Program-made: the position numbers and the translations under genes
Assembly (NCBI GenBank): GCA_001247695.2
Contig: LGRX02027796.1
Coordinates: 1-64,000, forward strand
Origin: Cymbomonas tetramitiformis
Taxonomy: Eukaryota; Chlorophyta; Pyramimonadophyceae; Pyramimonadales; Pyramimonadaceae
Length of the DNA: 64,000 nucleotides
Direction: 5' to 3'
Shown: positions 9,399 through 17,918 of the stretch, piece after piece
How positions within the stretch are numbered: the stretch's first letter is position 1
How the letters are laid out: the number at the start of each line of letters is the position of its first letter
The notes under the pieces: model-generated
What the model saw: the letters and a program-made list of their open reading frames with translations, nothing else
Database searches by the model: none
What the model was told of the DNA's origin: nothing

Positions 9399-9689
9399 TT
9401 AACTATTGTTTCCAAGCTGAACGTTGCTAAGCACGTCCTGTGCCGTCACGTTATTGCCGAGGACACTTGACATATTGCGTTGCATACCAGGTGCCAGCCC
9501 TCCTGACACTCTCTGGCTTGCTTTCTCGAGCTTTTTGTGCGAAACGCCAAACGGATTATTCTTGGCTTTCTCAGCACCCTCTTTGGCCACTGCCGCACGG
9601 GTCATGCGGCCCTTTTCAAGCTCTATCAGGTCCGCATCAGACAGTGGGGTGACCTCACGGGTACGCTGTTGGGCACGTTTCTTTCCCAT
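9399..9689 (-). CDS. Small basic hypothetical protein
   Basis: 96 residues from MGKKRAQQR. The open frame extends upstream to 9779, but that part looks non-coding, and TTTGCAG stands two bases before the chosen ATG, like a splice acceptor. It is rich in Lys, Ala and Glu (a predicted helical stretch around residues 20-60) and ends in a polar tail. No family recognised. Middle gene of the leftward block, between the coiled-coil protein and the hybrid-binding membrane protein. Confidence 0.5.
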   Translation of the reverse strand: MGKKRAQQRTREVTPLSDADLIELEKGRMTRAAVAKEGAEKAKNNPFGVSHKKLEKASQRVSGGLAPGMQRNMSSVLGNNVTAQDVLSNVQLGNNS

Positions 9690-9780
9690 ACCTGCAAACG
9701 GATGAAGGTGAGAAAGATAAGTTTTACGAATGAGCTTGCACCTGCATAAAACACATACAGAAAGTTTCTCAGCACACACC

Positions 9781-11112
9781 TTACGTAGTAAAGGCGAGTT
9801 CGCCTTGCGGGTCGTCGGCTTGATACTCTGACGGTGTACCGGATCGGGGCGAATCGGCTGTGCCTAACTGAATACCGGTCGCATCGTCAGCGTCAGCGTC
9901 AGCGTCGGCGTCAGCGTCAGCGTCAAGTGCAAAAATAAACACTTTTGCGAGGGTCTCGGATTCCGTCTCGGTTATTGACCAGTCATAACCAGCACTGTTC
10001 AAAGGACCATCAAGTATGGACTCAAGGTCTTCAATATCACATACTTCAGCTGTAGCGTTTCGGATCAAAACTTCGTTCAGTGTCTGAAGGCGAGCCACCG
10101 ACTGGTTGGCCGCATCGAGCTCTGTTTCAAGCTGTTTTCTACTGCCTTTGCGGCTGGTGCTCGCAGTGCTCGCACTGACTGCTGCTGCTGGTTTCAGCTG
10201 GGCTGCTTTGAGCTCAATGATCTGAAGTTGCTGTTTGGAAACCTGAACTTCGTACTCGTCAAGTCTAGCCTTCAGCTCTGCTCTCTCAGTATCTGCACTC
10301 AGGGAGTCAGCGATAGCGAGGTCCATCTCGTCAACTTGAGCTTGCAGTTTAGACTCAAGGTCAGCAATGCGAGTGTCTTTCATTGTCAGCTCAGTCTCAA
10401 GCTCAGACACACGCTGTAAGCTAACGATGCGTGCTGCCTCTGCTGGAACGTCACCGTCAGTTACTGAAGGGGCTGTGGAGGGTTGTGGTGTCACTTGCCG
10501 TGACGCATCACGCGACCTTGGGACTTTCTTCTGGACCCCAGCAACTGGACTGATACTGGCTGTAGCGAATCTTGACGTCAGGTTGTCAACTGGGGACTCC
10601 TGCTGTTCAAAATAAGCACTGCGACACTTCTTATAACTGTCTACAAACTCAGTGCACTCAGTGTTCAGTTCATTCAGAGTAGTCATATCAAGTGTGTCAA
10701 ACGCCTTCTCACGATCCGACGCTAAACTGGCGACATAGCACTTTTTTGTGACTCGCTCGCAAACTGTATCACAAATACTTTCCAGAACTTGCTCATCATT
10801 CGACTGCTTGAGACGTCGGCACTGCTGAACGAAGGCCTCTGGTCCACCCTTAATAGAAGCTACAACACGGCACGCTGCCTCGTGATGTTCTAACATGCAA
10901 AAGAAAGAACCACTGCAAACTTTTTTTGAGCAGCGAATCCAGGAGCCTTTGACTCTCCGCCAGTGACAGCACTTGGCGAAACCAACCGGCCCGGAACGAA
11001 TGACATACGGGCACACAAAGGTTTCCAACGGCTTCCACGCTTGCCCACGGCTGTCAGGCAAGTCACTGACAATTTCATACGCGTCTACGGCTTTAGAGGC
11101 AACGGAAGACAT
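9781..11112 (-). CDS. Coiled-coil protein with a Cys-rich N-terminus and Asp-Ala repeat
   Basis: 443 residues from MSSVASKAV; an upstream ATG at 11172 is in frame. The first ~130 residues contain many Cys and His (CCHWRR, CSKKVCSGSFFCMLEHHEAAC), suggesting a zinc-binding unit. Residues ~250-390 are heptad-like and Glu/Leu/Lys rich, a likely long coiled coil. Near the C-terminus a perfect DADADADADADADAD tract is encoded by GTCAGC hexamer repeats (9887-9925). Family not recognised. It may be a host-derived or other-virus cargo gene, since composition and the microsatellite differ from neighbouring viral genes. The gene points away from the primase gene across a ~900-bp non-coding gap. Confidence 0.55.
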   Translation of the reverse strand: MSSVASKAVDAYEIVSDLPDSRGQAWKPLETFVCPYVIRSGPVGFAKCCHWRRVKGSWIRCSKKVCSGSFFCMLEHHEAACRVVASIKGGPEAFVQQCRRLKQSNDEQVLESICDTVCERVTKKCYVASLASDREKAFDTLDMTTLNELNTECTEFVDSYKKCRSAYFEQQESPVDNLTSRFATASISPVAGVQKKVPRSRDASRQVTPQPSTAPSVTDGDVPAEAARIVSLQRVSELETELTMKDTRIADLESKLQAQVDEMDLAIADSLSADTERAELKARLDEYEVQVSKQQLQIIELKAAQLKPAAAVSASTASTSRKGSRKQLETELDAANQSVARLQTLNEVLIRNATAEVCDIEDLESILDGPLNSAGYDWSITETESETLAKVFIFALDADADADADADADDATGIQLGTADSPRSGTPSEYQADDPQGELAFTT

Positions 11113-11656
11113 TTTAAAGATCGTAAAAAGATGGCTGTACCTTGCAAAATGAGTGCGAGAAGCTGTGCTCAAACAGTGAAACTATAATTACGTTTTACTT
11201 TATTCTGTTACAAGTCACGCTACTGATCGTGCTCGTTGTGCTCGTCCACGTGCTCATCGTACCGCTCCTCTTCGGCACTGCCGGTCATCTACTGGTCGTC
11301 CTTCTGGTGACAGGCTGGTCGGATTTTTATGAAGATCAAGATCTTACGACCGGAAGGTGACCAGAATTGCAAATGAGGAGCCGGAAGGTGAGCACGTGGA
11401 TGAGATAATTTGCACAAAGGTGAGCACGTGGATGAGATAATTTGCACGTAGATGACGACGTGTATGAGATTTTTTGAACGTAAGAGATGACGTGTATGAG
11501 ATTTTTTGAACGTAAGAGATGACAATGATGACAAGATTTTTTTCAGACTTTAAAAAAGGTAGAGAAAAAATGAAAACATTTCGCGATCTGCAGGCTGCAG
11601 TTTTTGACGTTTTAAGGCTCTGTTTTCGCCCATTTTTTGGCAGTATTTTTCGCGGG

Positions 11657-11709
11657 TGTCATAAAGTGAGATTGATCTATTTAGTAATATTAAGTTCCAC
11701 TTTATGACA
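11657..11709. promoter_or_regulatory. 53-bp TGTCA module (copy 3)
   Basis: TGTCATAAAGTGAGATTG ... ACTTTATGACA, in the divergent intergenic region. Unlike copies at methyltransferase genes, no long frame begins at its terminal ATGs. Confidence 0.7.
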
Positions 11710-11830
11710 AACCCATATGGGCCATTTAGGGTTTAAAATCTCCGGCTCAATTTTTTGCGATTTTGACATTTTAAAGTCATTTTTTGAGTTTTTCGATCAT
11801 GTTTGAGCAACTTTTGACCTTACACCATTT

Positions 11831-11879
11831 GTTCCGAACCAGGGCTTAATACTATAGTAATATAACCTCACATTGGAAC
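11831..11879. promoter_or_regulatory. 49-bp GTTCC module (copy 3)
   Basis: GTTCCGAACC ... CATTGGAAC with ACTATAGTAATATAA core, upstream of the primase gene cluster. Confidence 0.75.
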
Positions 11880-11979
11880 ACTATATCGGTCATTTTGGGG
11901 CCAAAAAACGTCGGGCGTGATTTTTTGCGTTTTTTTTACTTTTGACCAATTTTTTGCGATTTTTGACCTCGGAGCCTTT

Positions 11980-12028
11980 GTTCCAAACCGGGAATTAATA
12001 CTATAGTAATATATCCTTACTTTGGAAC
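11980..12028. promoter_or_regulatory. 49-bp GTTCC module (copy 4)
   Basis: GTTCCAAACC ... CTTTGGAAC; 45 bp upstream of the small basic ORF at 12073. Confidence 0.75.
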
Positions 12029-12072
12029 ATGAATAAACAACTTAAAGCTTATAATGTATGTATATATCAATA

Positions 12073-12258
12073 ATGGCTCGTAGCGAAGCCTTGAAAGTCG
12101 CTCAAAAACGGTATAGAGAGATGCATGTTGAGCGGACAAGAGAGGTCACAAGAAAGTGTTCGAGGACGTTTTACGCCCTTCATAAAAATGAGTTAAACGC
12201 CAAGAGACGAGAAAAGTATAGGCTGAGGAGGGATTCAGAAAAAATCTCAGGTGCATAG
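12073..12258 (+). CDS. Small basic protein upstream of the primase
   Basis: 61 residues from MARSEALK (an alternative ATG at 12058 adds five residues). It is strongly basic and predicted helical (KRYREMHVERTREVTRK, AKRREKYRLRRD). Such short basic proteins often bind DNA, but no family is recognised. It follows a 49-bp module and precedes the primase-helicase by 67 bp in the same direction, so it may be an accessory replication or regulatory protein. Confidence 0.5.
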   Translation: MARSEALKVAQKRYREMHVERTREVTRKCSRTFYALHKNELNAKRREKYRLRRDSEKISGA

Positions 12259-12325
12259 ATTTTTTCCTTTCGTCCAAGTCTATAAACTACTTAAAGAAAA
12301 CAATTGTACAAGTATATAAGAAATC

Positions 12326-13690
12326 ATGGCGACGCTATCCAATCCTACTTATGATGACACTCTTGTCCTCAAAAATATGATTAAGCACAAGTTATGGAAA
12401 AACTCAAAAGAACCAATGACGTCCAACTTTTACAACGATAAGAAAGTTCAATTTGTAGGAATTGAATCTTGTAAATCCTACAACGTTGGTCTCTTTGGAG
12501 GCAAAGTGAACAACATCATTGTGGTTGATTTGGACTCACACAAGTGGGATTTGAAAACACATCCTTGGGTGAAAAAGTTCGGACAAGCTCTTAGGAAGTT
12601 TGATACATACACCGTCAAAACATGTAGTGGAGGATACCATTTGTACTTTTTGTATGACGATGACTTCGCCGACAAGAAGAATAGCTCGATCGGGATTGAT
12701 GTGTTGAGCAATGGAACGTACATCGTGGCACCTCATTCACACATATATAATATCAAAAAGAACATCATTCATAAGGATTACACCGTATACCATGACACAT
12801 CCATCAAGCCAATACCCGAAGACTTGAAGCAATTCTTGTTTGAACACATTTACACATCCAACTCACAAAAAAATGAAAAGACCGGAAAGTATGAAATTAA
12901 ACCTAAAAAGGAATTTAAATATGAAGGAGACGTGCATTACAACTTAAGCAATAAGAACATTGATAATATATTGGACATGTTGCCTAACAAGATCATCGAT
13001 AATTTCGGAGGTTTTTTCAAATTCACGACCGCCATGAAAGGATTGAACCAATATGACAAGTGGGATGCATTTTGCAAAACTAAACCTAACTATCACCAAG
13101 ATACCAACAATCAAACTTGGAATTCATGTAAACCCAATGGCGACTTTGATGCGATCGGGTGGCTCTTATCTAGGAATGAGAACATCATTAATTATCACAA
13201 AATGAAACCGACACCCAAGAATACCATCAAGCCACATGTGATTTGGAATCGGAAGTACCTTCAAAAAACTAGAGGTGAAGACATCTATGAGGTTGGTAAA
13301 TCGTACATAATGAAATCCAAACCCGGAACTTCCAAAACTACAAGTGTAAGGGACCATATCGCTCACAACAACCTTAATTTTATAGTCATAGTTTCGAGAG
13401 TGACTTTGGGAGAAACAATACACCAAACCTTTAATGAGAGCGGAGTTGAATGCAAATTTTACAAGAATGAAGAGGACATACAAAGGGGAGAAAATATCGT
13501 GATACAAGTCGATAGCTTGATAAAGTTAAGAAGAATGGACCTGAGTGGGTACACAATATTTATCGATGAGTTCAATTCACTATTGAAGCACGTGATTGGT
13601 AGTGAGATATTGAACGTTAGGCGGGTCGATGTGTGGGTCAGATTGAAACAAGTATTGAATGATTGCAAGAACTACATATATAGCGGTTGA
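12326..13690 (+). pseudogene. Primase (prim-pol/AEP) fused to helicase, N-terminal part (frameshifted)
   Basis: 454 codons. The first ~180 residues look like an archaeo-eukaryotic primase/prim-pol: VVDLDSHKWD (residues ~66-75, acidic metal-binding pair) and CSGGYHLYF (~100) with the conserved histidine, then a second strand with GTYIVAPHS. After a linker, KPGTSKTTS (~332) is a Walker A and FIDEFNSLL (~412) a Walker B of an SF2 helicase resembling herpesvirus-type origin-binding proteins. The frame stops at 13690, while the helicase continues without loss of homology in the frame opening at 13659. The break lies in the ATATATA run at ~13673-13679 and looks like a two-base change. A TATA-like GTATATAAG precedes the start. 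Confidence 0.8.
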
Positions 13691-15116
13691 CGGCGATATA
13701 AGTGACCGATGCATGAAATATATGAATTTAGTGAACAAACCATACACATACATACGTAATAAACAAAACCATTATGATGGAGTGAAGATAAAAGAAATTC
13801 AAAGTGAGCATCAATTTAGGGAATTAATCAAATCACAACCAAACGGGTACATAGTTGCATGTGACTCTAAAGATATCGCCACAAAGTTGCACAAGTATTT
13901 GATAGTGCATCATCCCGATGTAGTAGTAATAACCGAAGAGACCGACAAGTTACCCGATTTTAACACAACTCCAAGAATCATATTCAGCCCAAAAGTTATG
14001 TATGGTATAGATAGCAACAATGACAAAATGAGACCCGTATTTGGTTATTACAAAGAACATACGATCGATCCTCTTGGTATGAGTCAACAAATTCAACGTG
14101 AAAGAAACATCACGGAGGTGTACATCTTCTTCTATAATAAAAGGTACAAGTGCAACCCTTTTACTCTTGAACAAGTGAGACAGGCTTACAAAGATACCAA
14201 TGAGTTTGGATACGCCCTTTTCGACAATCCATTAGTACCAAAAGTATTGAATGAAGAGTACTTTGACTTTCTAGTCGAGTACATTTACGAGCAGGAATGT
14301 TATAGCACAAATAAGTTTGCTCACTTCATCCAAATCATGCAAGAACAAGGCTTTGTGTTCGAGTTTCCTTATGTGAAGAATAAAAGAACAAAATGGGAGG
14401 ACGCTGAGGACGACCTTGCTGAGGACTTTGACCCTGAAGGTTGTGAAAAGTGGTCGAGAATTCATGAGATATTGCAAGTACCAAAGGAGCATTTGAACAC
14501 ATATAGAAAGTACTACACAAAGGACTATGAATTAAAGAAACACTTTGCGGCTTCGAAGCACTTTTGGCTACATGATAAAGAGTATATGTATGAAAGAGTA
14601 CAAAGTGCCGATGATTTCGTGGTGAACATAGTAACATGTACCAATATGAGAATATTGTTACTCAAAGAACTTCAAGAACTAGTTGGAATCGAGGACAAGT
14701 GTGCCATCGATGCACAAAGAGCATTGACACCGGAGGAAAGCGAAGAGTTCAACAAGAAGTATAAACAAATCTTTAGCAAGACCGGAAAAGATTTTGACTT
14801 AACAACGGAGTTGCAATGCAATGCAATGCTAAATAAGATGTACCATGCATTGTTCGGAGATGGGTTCACCATCGGAAAAAGGAAGAGGAGCAAAGATAAG
14901 TTAGGATATGTGTATACGGTGGAATCTGAGTTCTTAGAAGAACAAAGACAATTATTAGAATTTCGGTCACCCGGCCTGTTTAAGGAGTATGGATTGTTCA
15001 ATGGAGAGTATCAATTCATTGACGATGAAGAATCTGAAGAAGAAAGGATATCAAGGAAACGTGTTGAGCTGTGGGACCATTTAGTATCAAGAAAGATACA
15101 CCCAATAGTATTATAA
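13659..15116 (+). pseudogene. Origin-binding-type SF2 helicase, C-terminal part
   Basis: 485 codons continuing the protein above. AVDGDISDRCMKY follows the Walker B domain in the expected place. Then come YIVACDSKDIATKLHKYL, RIIFSPKVMYGID and QQIQRERNITEVYIF, which correspond to helicase motifs IV, V and VI as arranged in origin-binding helicases (PF02399 type). The last ~250 residues are a charged C-terminal domain I cannot assign. The first ATG (13659) lies in the overlap and is probably not a real start. The stop (15114-15116) comes one base before a 49-bp module. Only one lesion separates the two halves, so the inactivation is recent, programmed, or a sequencing error. Confidence 0.8.
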
Positions 15117-15117
15117 A

Positions 15118-15166
15118 GTTCCAAACCAAGGATTAATACTAGAGTAATATAATCTCATTTTGGAAC
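15118..15166. promoter_or_regulatory. 49-bp GTTCC module (copy 5), between convergent genes
   Basis: Lies exactly between the end of the helicase (15116) and the leftward cytosine methyltransferase, whose stop (15155-15157) is inside the module. This placement fits a terminator or boundary better than a promoter. Confidence 0.75.
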
Positions 15167-15793
15167 AAGACTAATAATCAATTCACGAGGTATACTATAC
15201 ACATTCTCAACCTTTCCTCTACCGATCCCATGTGATGCACATGAGCTTTGACCAAATTGAGCCGACTTCATATGCTTCCCATGTAACTTCATCATAGGAC
15301 ACGGTGTGCTGTGTTTGAAACACATCTTCAAATCTAACCCTTCCCGATTAGTCCAAATATTGGTAGCCTTCCGATATTCAAATCCATATCGACAATAGCA
15401 ACATGTGTGGATGTATTTATTCATGTGTTGCATTACCGGTCTATGTCTCATTAAGCCACCATCTGCTGGGTTCTCAATGTACCAATACGTAGGTTTGAAG
15501 TAGTCAATGAATTGCAATGTTCTCTCAACTATGCTATCAGCCAACTCCAGGTTTCGTGGTTGGTATCTCTTGGCCTTACTATATTCCGTGCATGGTGGAC
15601 TGGCCCAGATCATATCAAAGTGCTTTGGTGGATATACGGTGTAATCCCAGCTTAGAATGTCCACGACATGAGTTGGATCATGATCGGGCAGTATATCCAC
15701 CGATACAATTTCGCAATTTTTATAGATTTCCTTAAGTACTTTGCTGACCGATGCCGTCCCGGAGAATAGCTCTAAGATACGTGTCGGTGTCAT
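15155..15793 (-). CDS. DCM-like cytosine DNA methyltransferase
   Basis: 212 residues. ILELFSGTASVSK (residues ~6-18) is the SAM-binding motif I, VSVDI the following acidic strand, WASPPCTEYS (~69-78) motif IV with the catalytic PC, and YWYIENP (~102) stands for motif VI (ENP rather than the usual ENV). It is short for a C5 methyltransferase and has little room for a target-recognition domain. The start ATGACA is the end of a 53-bp module and the stop lies in a 49-bp module, so the gene spans exactly the interval between two modules. The same family begins at the right window edge inside a Ty3/gypsy pol (about 63879). Target sequence unknown. Confidence 0.8.
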   Translation of the reverse strand: MTPTRILELFSGTASVSKVLKEIYKNCEIVSVDILPDHDPTHVVDILSWDYTVYPPKHFDMIWASPPCTEYSKAKRYQPRNLELADSIVERTLQFIDYFKPTYWYIENPADGGLMRHRPVMQHMNKYIHTCCYCRYGFEYRKATNIWTNREGLDLKMCFKHSTPCPMMKLHGKHMKSAQFGQSSCASHGIGRGKVENVYSIPRELIISLVPK

Positions 15794-15839
15794 AATTAGA
15801 GATTGATATATATAGTAAATTAAATCTCACTTTATGACA
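15788..15839. promoter_or_regulatory. 52-bp TGTCA module (copy 4) carrying a start codon
   Basis: TGTCATAATTAGAGATTG ... ACTTTATGACA. Its left end, read on the minus strand, is ATGACA, the start of the cytosine methyltransferase. It lies between this gene and the packaging ATPase stop at 15869. Confidence 0.75.
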
Positions 15840-15868
15840 ACCTATAGACATGTACTATGACTTAGACT

Positions 15869-16846
15869 CTATAATGGCTGATTAGAAACAATCTTTCCGG
15901 GAACAATTTCCGATTGTTCCTTTTGTTGCCGTTGACTTGGAAGAATAAACTCGTTGAAGTTTCTTCGGAACATACTCGGGTGACACTCCTTTTTGGCCAA
16001 ATCGACAAAAAGAAAATCGTATCTATCTTTTACCGCTTGATTATAGACATCATAAAACTCATCGGCTGAAACTTCTCCGCCAAGCTCTTGAGAAATCTGT
16101 TTGAGCTCATCTTGGTTCTTTGTTTTCATAAGTAGGAGGTGGGTTAAGTTCGATCGTATAGCACGTTGCAGTCCCGCACCGTTTGAGGTATATGCTTGTG
16201 TGGCGAAGCACAATGAACAGCCAATTGAACCCATGTTCTTTGTTTTACCTTTGTGTCTATGACTGATAACGAAACGGCCCAATCCCGATTTGGGCCTGAA
16301 CACGGGCGAGTCTAAACAATCGTCAAAAAATATTGCCACCGATGGCGGTCTATTGGTAACCTTGTATTTGTATTGTGGTGGTGCAATGTTATCGTTTTCG
16401 TCGGCAAACTCCAAAAGTAAATCAGCGGGTATTTCGTACACACTCATTTCACTCTTGTGTAACATGTCCATGAGTCTTTTGTAACGTTTTGTTTTTTCAA
16501 CATATGATTCATATTCAAGGGCTTCTTCATCTAAAATGTTTTCAATCTGAGGTATCACGTCTATTTCAGGTTCAAGAACATCACTTTCGTCTAAAGGAAG
16601 GTCTTCGAAATAGTGTTTGTTATTCTCATATGTCGGCGACACCAATATAATTCTCTCCAATGCATTATTGTATTGCATAAGACGTAGTAGATGAGTAAGG
16701 CTTGTTGTTTTAGCACCACCGCGTTTGGAATTTGCAAGTGTTACCATCGGTAATTGAATAAAGTCGTCCGGAGTCTCGATCGGAAAAGCACTCTTCTTCG
16801 GAATCTTGATATTGTAATTCTTATCTTTCAGTCTTTGGAACTGCAT
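15869..16846 (-). CDS. A32-like (FtsK/HerA superfamily) genome-packaging ATPase
   Basis: 325 residues. SKRGGAKTTSL (~43-53) is the Walker A, with Ala in place of the usual Gly before Lys. VAIFFDDCLD (~171-180) is the Walker B, and LCFATQAYTS (~209) a likely sensor strand. This layout is that of poxvirus A32-type and Polinton packaging ATPases that pump DNA into preformed capsids. The C-terminal tail overlaps a GGGAACAAT hairpin at 15899-15920. It runs leftward with the hypothetical gene 16850-17326 just upstream (3 bp between), so both are probably one transcript from the divergent module at 17379. Confidence 0.8.
   Translation of the reverse strand: MQFQRLKDKNYNIKIPKKSAFPIETPDDFIQLPMVTLANSKRGGAKTTSLTHLLRLMQYNNALERIILVSPTYENNKHYFEDLPLDESDVLEPEIDVIPQIENILDEEALEYESYVEKTKRYKRLMDMLHKSEMSVYEIPADLLLEFADENDNIAPPQYKYKVTNRPPSVAIFFDDCLDSPVFRPKSGLGRFVISHRHKGKTKNMGSIGCSLCFATQAYTSNGAGLQRAIRSNLTHLLLMKTKNQDELKQISQELGGEVSADEFYDVYNQAVKDRYDFLFVDLAKKECHPSMFRRNFNEFILPSQRQQKEQSEIVPGKIVSNQPL
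15899..15920. repeat. GGGAACAAT hairpin inside the ATPase 3' end
   Basis: GGGAACAAT/ATTGTTCC arms with a short loop, overlapping the last codons of the ATPase gene. It is a diverged copy of the hairpins in both TIRs. Confidence 0.6.
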
Positions 16847-16849
16847 ATA

Positions 16850-17326
16850 CTATAACGATAGAAATAGACTAGAGTAAGCCTTATCATAACCCGGGTCCAT
16901 TTCCGCGTCTTTCTTACGAGGTGGTTGTGATTGCGATTCAACTCGGCTTTGCTTTCGTCTAGTAGACTTCCTAACGATCACTTCAGGCTCTTCTTCCGAA
17001 CCCGAAGAATCAGATTCTACTATCACCACTTGCTTTTTGGGTTTCTTTTTGACAGCTTTTGGTTTCTTGACAACGATATGTTCCACTTCGGGTTCCGATA
17101 TTGATTCCAATTCTGCCTGAGGTTCTGGCTGAGGAGATTTTGTCGTAGCTTTCTTAATGGTCTCTTGGGCTTCGGTAACTTTTTGAGATTCCTTAAGTTG
17201 AGCGGCCATTTTGATATCTTGTTTCTGTTTGGCTTTGGCACGGCGTGTCTCTAATGCTTTCTGCCTCATTAAAGCAAGGCGTTCCAATGTTGCACTATCG
17301 GTAATCTTCTCTCCTTTAACTGGCAT
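16850..17326 (-). CDS. Charged hypothetical protein upstream of the ATPase
   Basis: 158 residues, very rich in Lys, Glu, Gln and Ser; no motif recognised. The N-terminal half is predicted helical (LERLALMRQKALETRRAK). The middle has KKPKAVKKKPKK next to an acidic SDSSGSEEEPE stretch, and the end is polar. This suits a disordered DNA-associated or scaffold-like protein, but that is inference. It is followed after 3 bp by the packaging ATPase and reads away from 17448 across a shared 49-bp module. Confidence 0.5.
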   Translation of the reverse strand: MPVKGEKITDSATLERLALMRQKALETRRAKAKQKQDIKMAAQLKESQKVTEAQETIKKATTKSPQPEPQAELESISEPEVEHIVVKKPKAVKKKPKKQVVIVESDSSGSEEEPEVIVRKSTRRKQSRVESQSQPPRKKDAEMDPGYDKAYSSLFLSL

Positions 17327-17378
17327 TAAGTAACTATAAGATACCCTAAGAAAATAATATTTCTTGATGTGAGTTAGT

Positions 17379-17427
17379 GTTCCAAAGTGAGATTATATTA
17401 CTCTAGTATTAATCCTCAGTTTGGAAC
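17379..17427. promoter_or_regulatory. 49-bp GTTCC module (copy 6), divergent position
   Basis: Sits between the leftward gene starting at 17326 and the rightward gene starting at 17448, so a bidirectional promoter role is plausible. Confidence 0.75.
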
Positions 17428-17447
17428 TTTTATATGAGATATAATAT

Positions 17448-17900
17448 ATGACTAAAGAGACTTGGATTGCGAAACTGAAACTGTGTGCTCAAGAGTATAG
17501 ACAAGAACATGGAATTAAAAAGAGACCTGGTAAGATGACACAAGGAGAGAAACTTAAAAGCTTACGAGGTCGTCCAGTTGTCAAGAAGACATCAAACAAA
17601 AGTAGAACCGCCTTAGACCACGGTACTCCTAGCGGTCAACCAATTTACCAGCAGCCAATAAAGGACCCTGCCTTACCGACTAAAGCCCCACGAAGAATAG
17701 CACCGATTATGGTAGCACCTTTGGACAAATCAAGTACTGGTACAGTAACAGGTCATTCAGTATTTCAACGATCTAATGCAGAATATACGGGTGTTGGCAA
17801 TTATCGAAAAGCCATTGATGATATTGAGAAACGTATAAAAATGAAAAAACAAATGAAAAAACAAATGAAAAAAAGTCGCGGTGATGCCACAAAAATATAA
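17448..17900 (+). CDS. Basic hypothetical protein preceding PolB
   Basis: 150 residues, basic throughout, with a C-terminal Lys/Met run made of three KKQM-like repeats encoded by a short tandem repeat (17839-17872). No family recognised. The gene begins 21 bp after a 49-bp module and ends 18 bp before the polymerase start. A DNA-binding or terminal-protein-related role would fit its place before a protein-primed polymerase, but nothing in the sequence proves it. Confidence 0.5.
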   Translation: MTKETWIAKLKLCAQEYRQEHGIKKRPGKMTQGEKLKSLRGRPVVKKTSNKSRTALDHGTPSGQPIYQQPIKDPALPTKAPRRIAPIMVAPLDKSSTGTVTGHSVFQRSNAEYTGVGNYRKAIDDIEKRIKMKKQMKKQMKKSRGDATKI

Positions 17901-17918
17901 TTTATATAGTATAGGAAG

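Larger units (their letters stand above)
11113..12057. other. Non-coding divergent intergenic region with short repeats
   Basis: No gene. It holds two copies of GTGAGCACGTGGATGAGATA (from 11390 and 11421), two of GACGTGTATGAGATTTTTTG (about 11457 and 11489), several TTTTTTGCGATTTTTGAC-like words (11753, 11950), one 53-bp module and two 49-bp modules. It separates leftward cargo from rightward replication genes and is a candidate regulatory or replication-control region. Confidence 0.5.
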
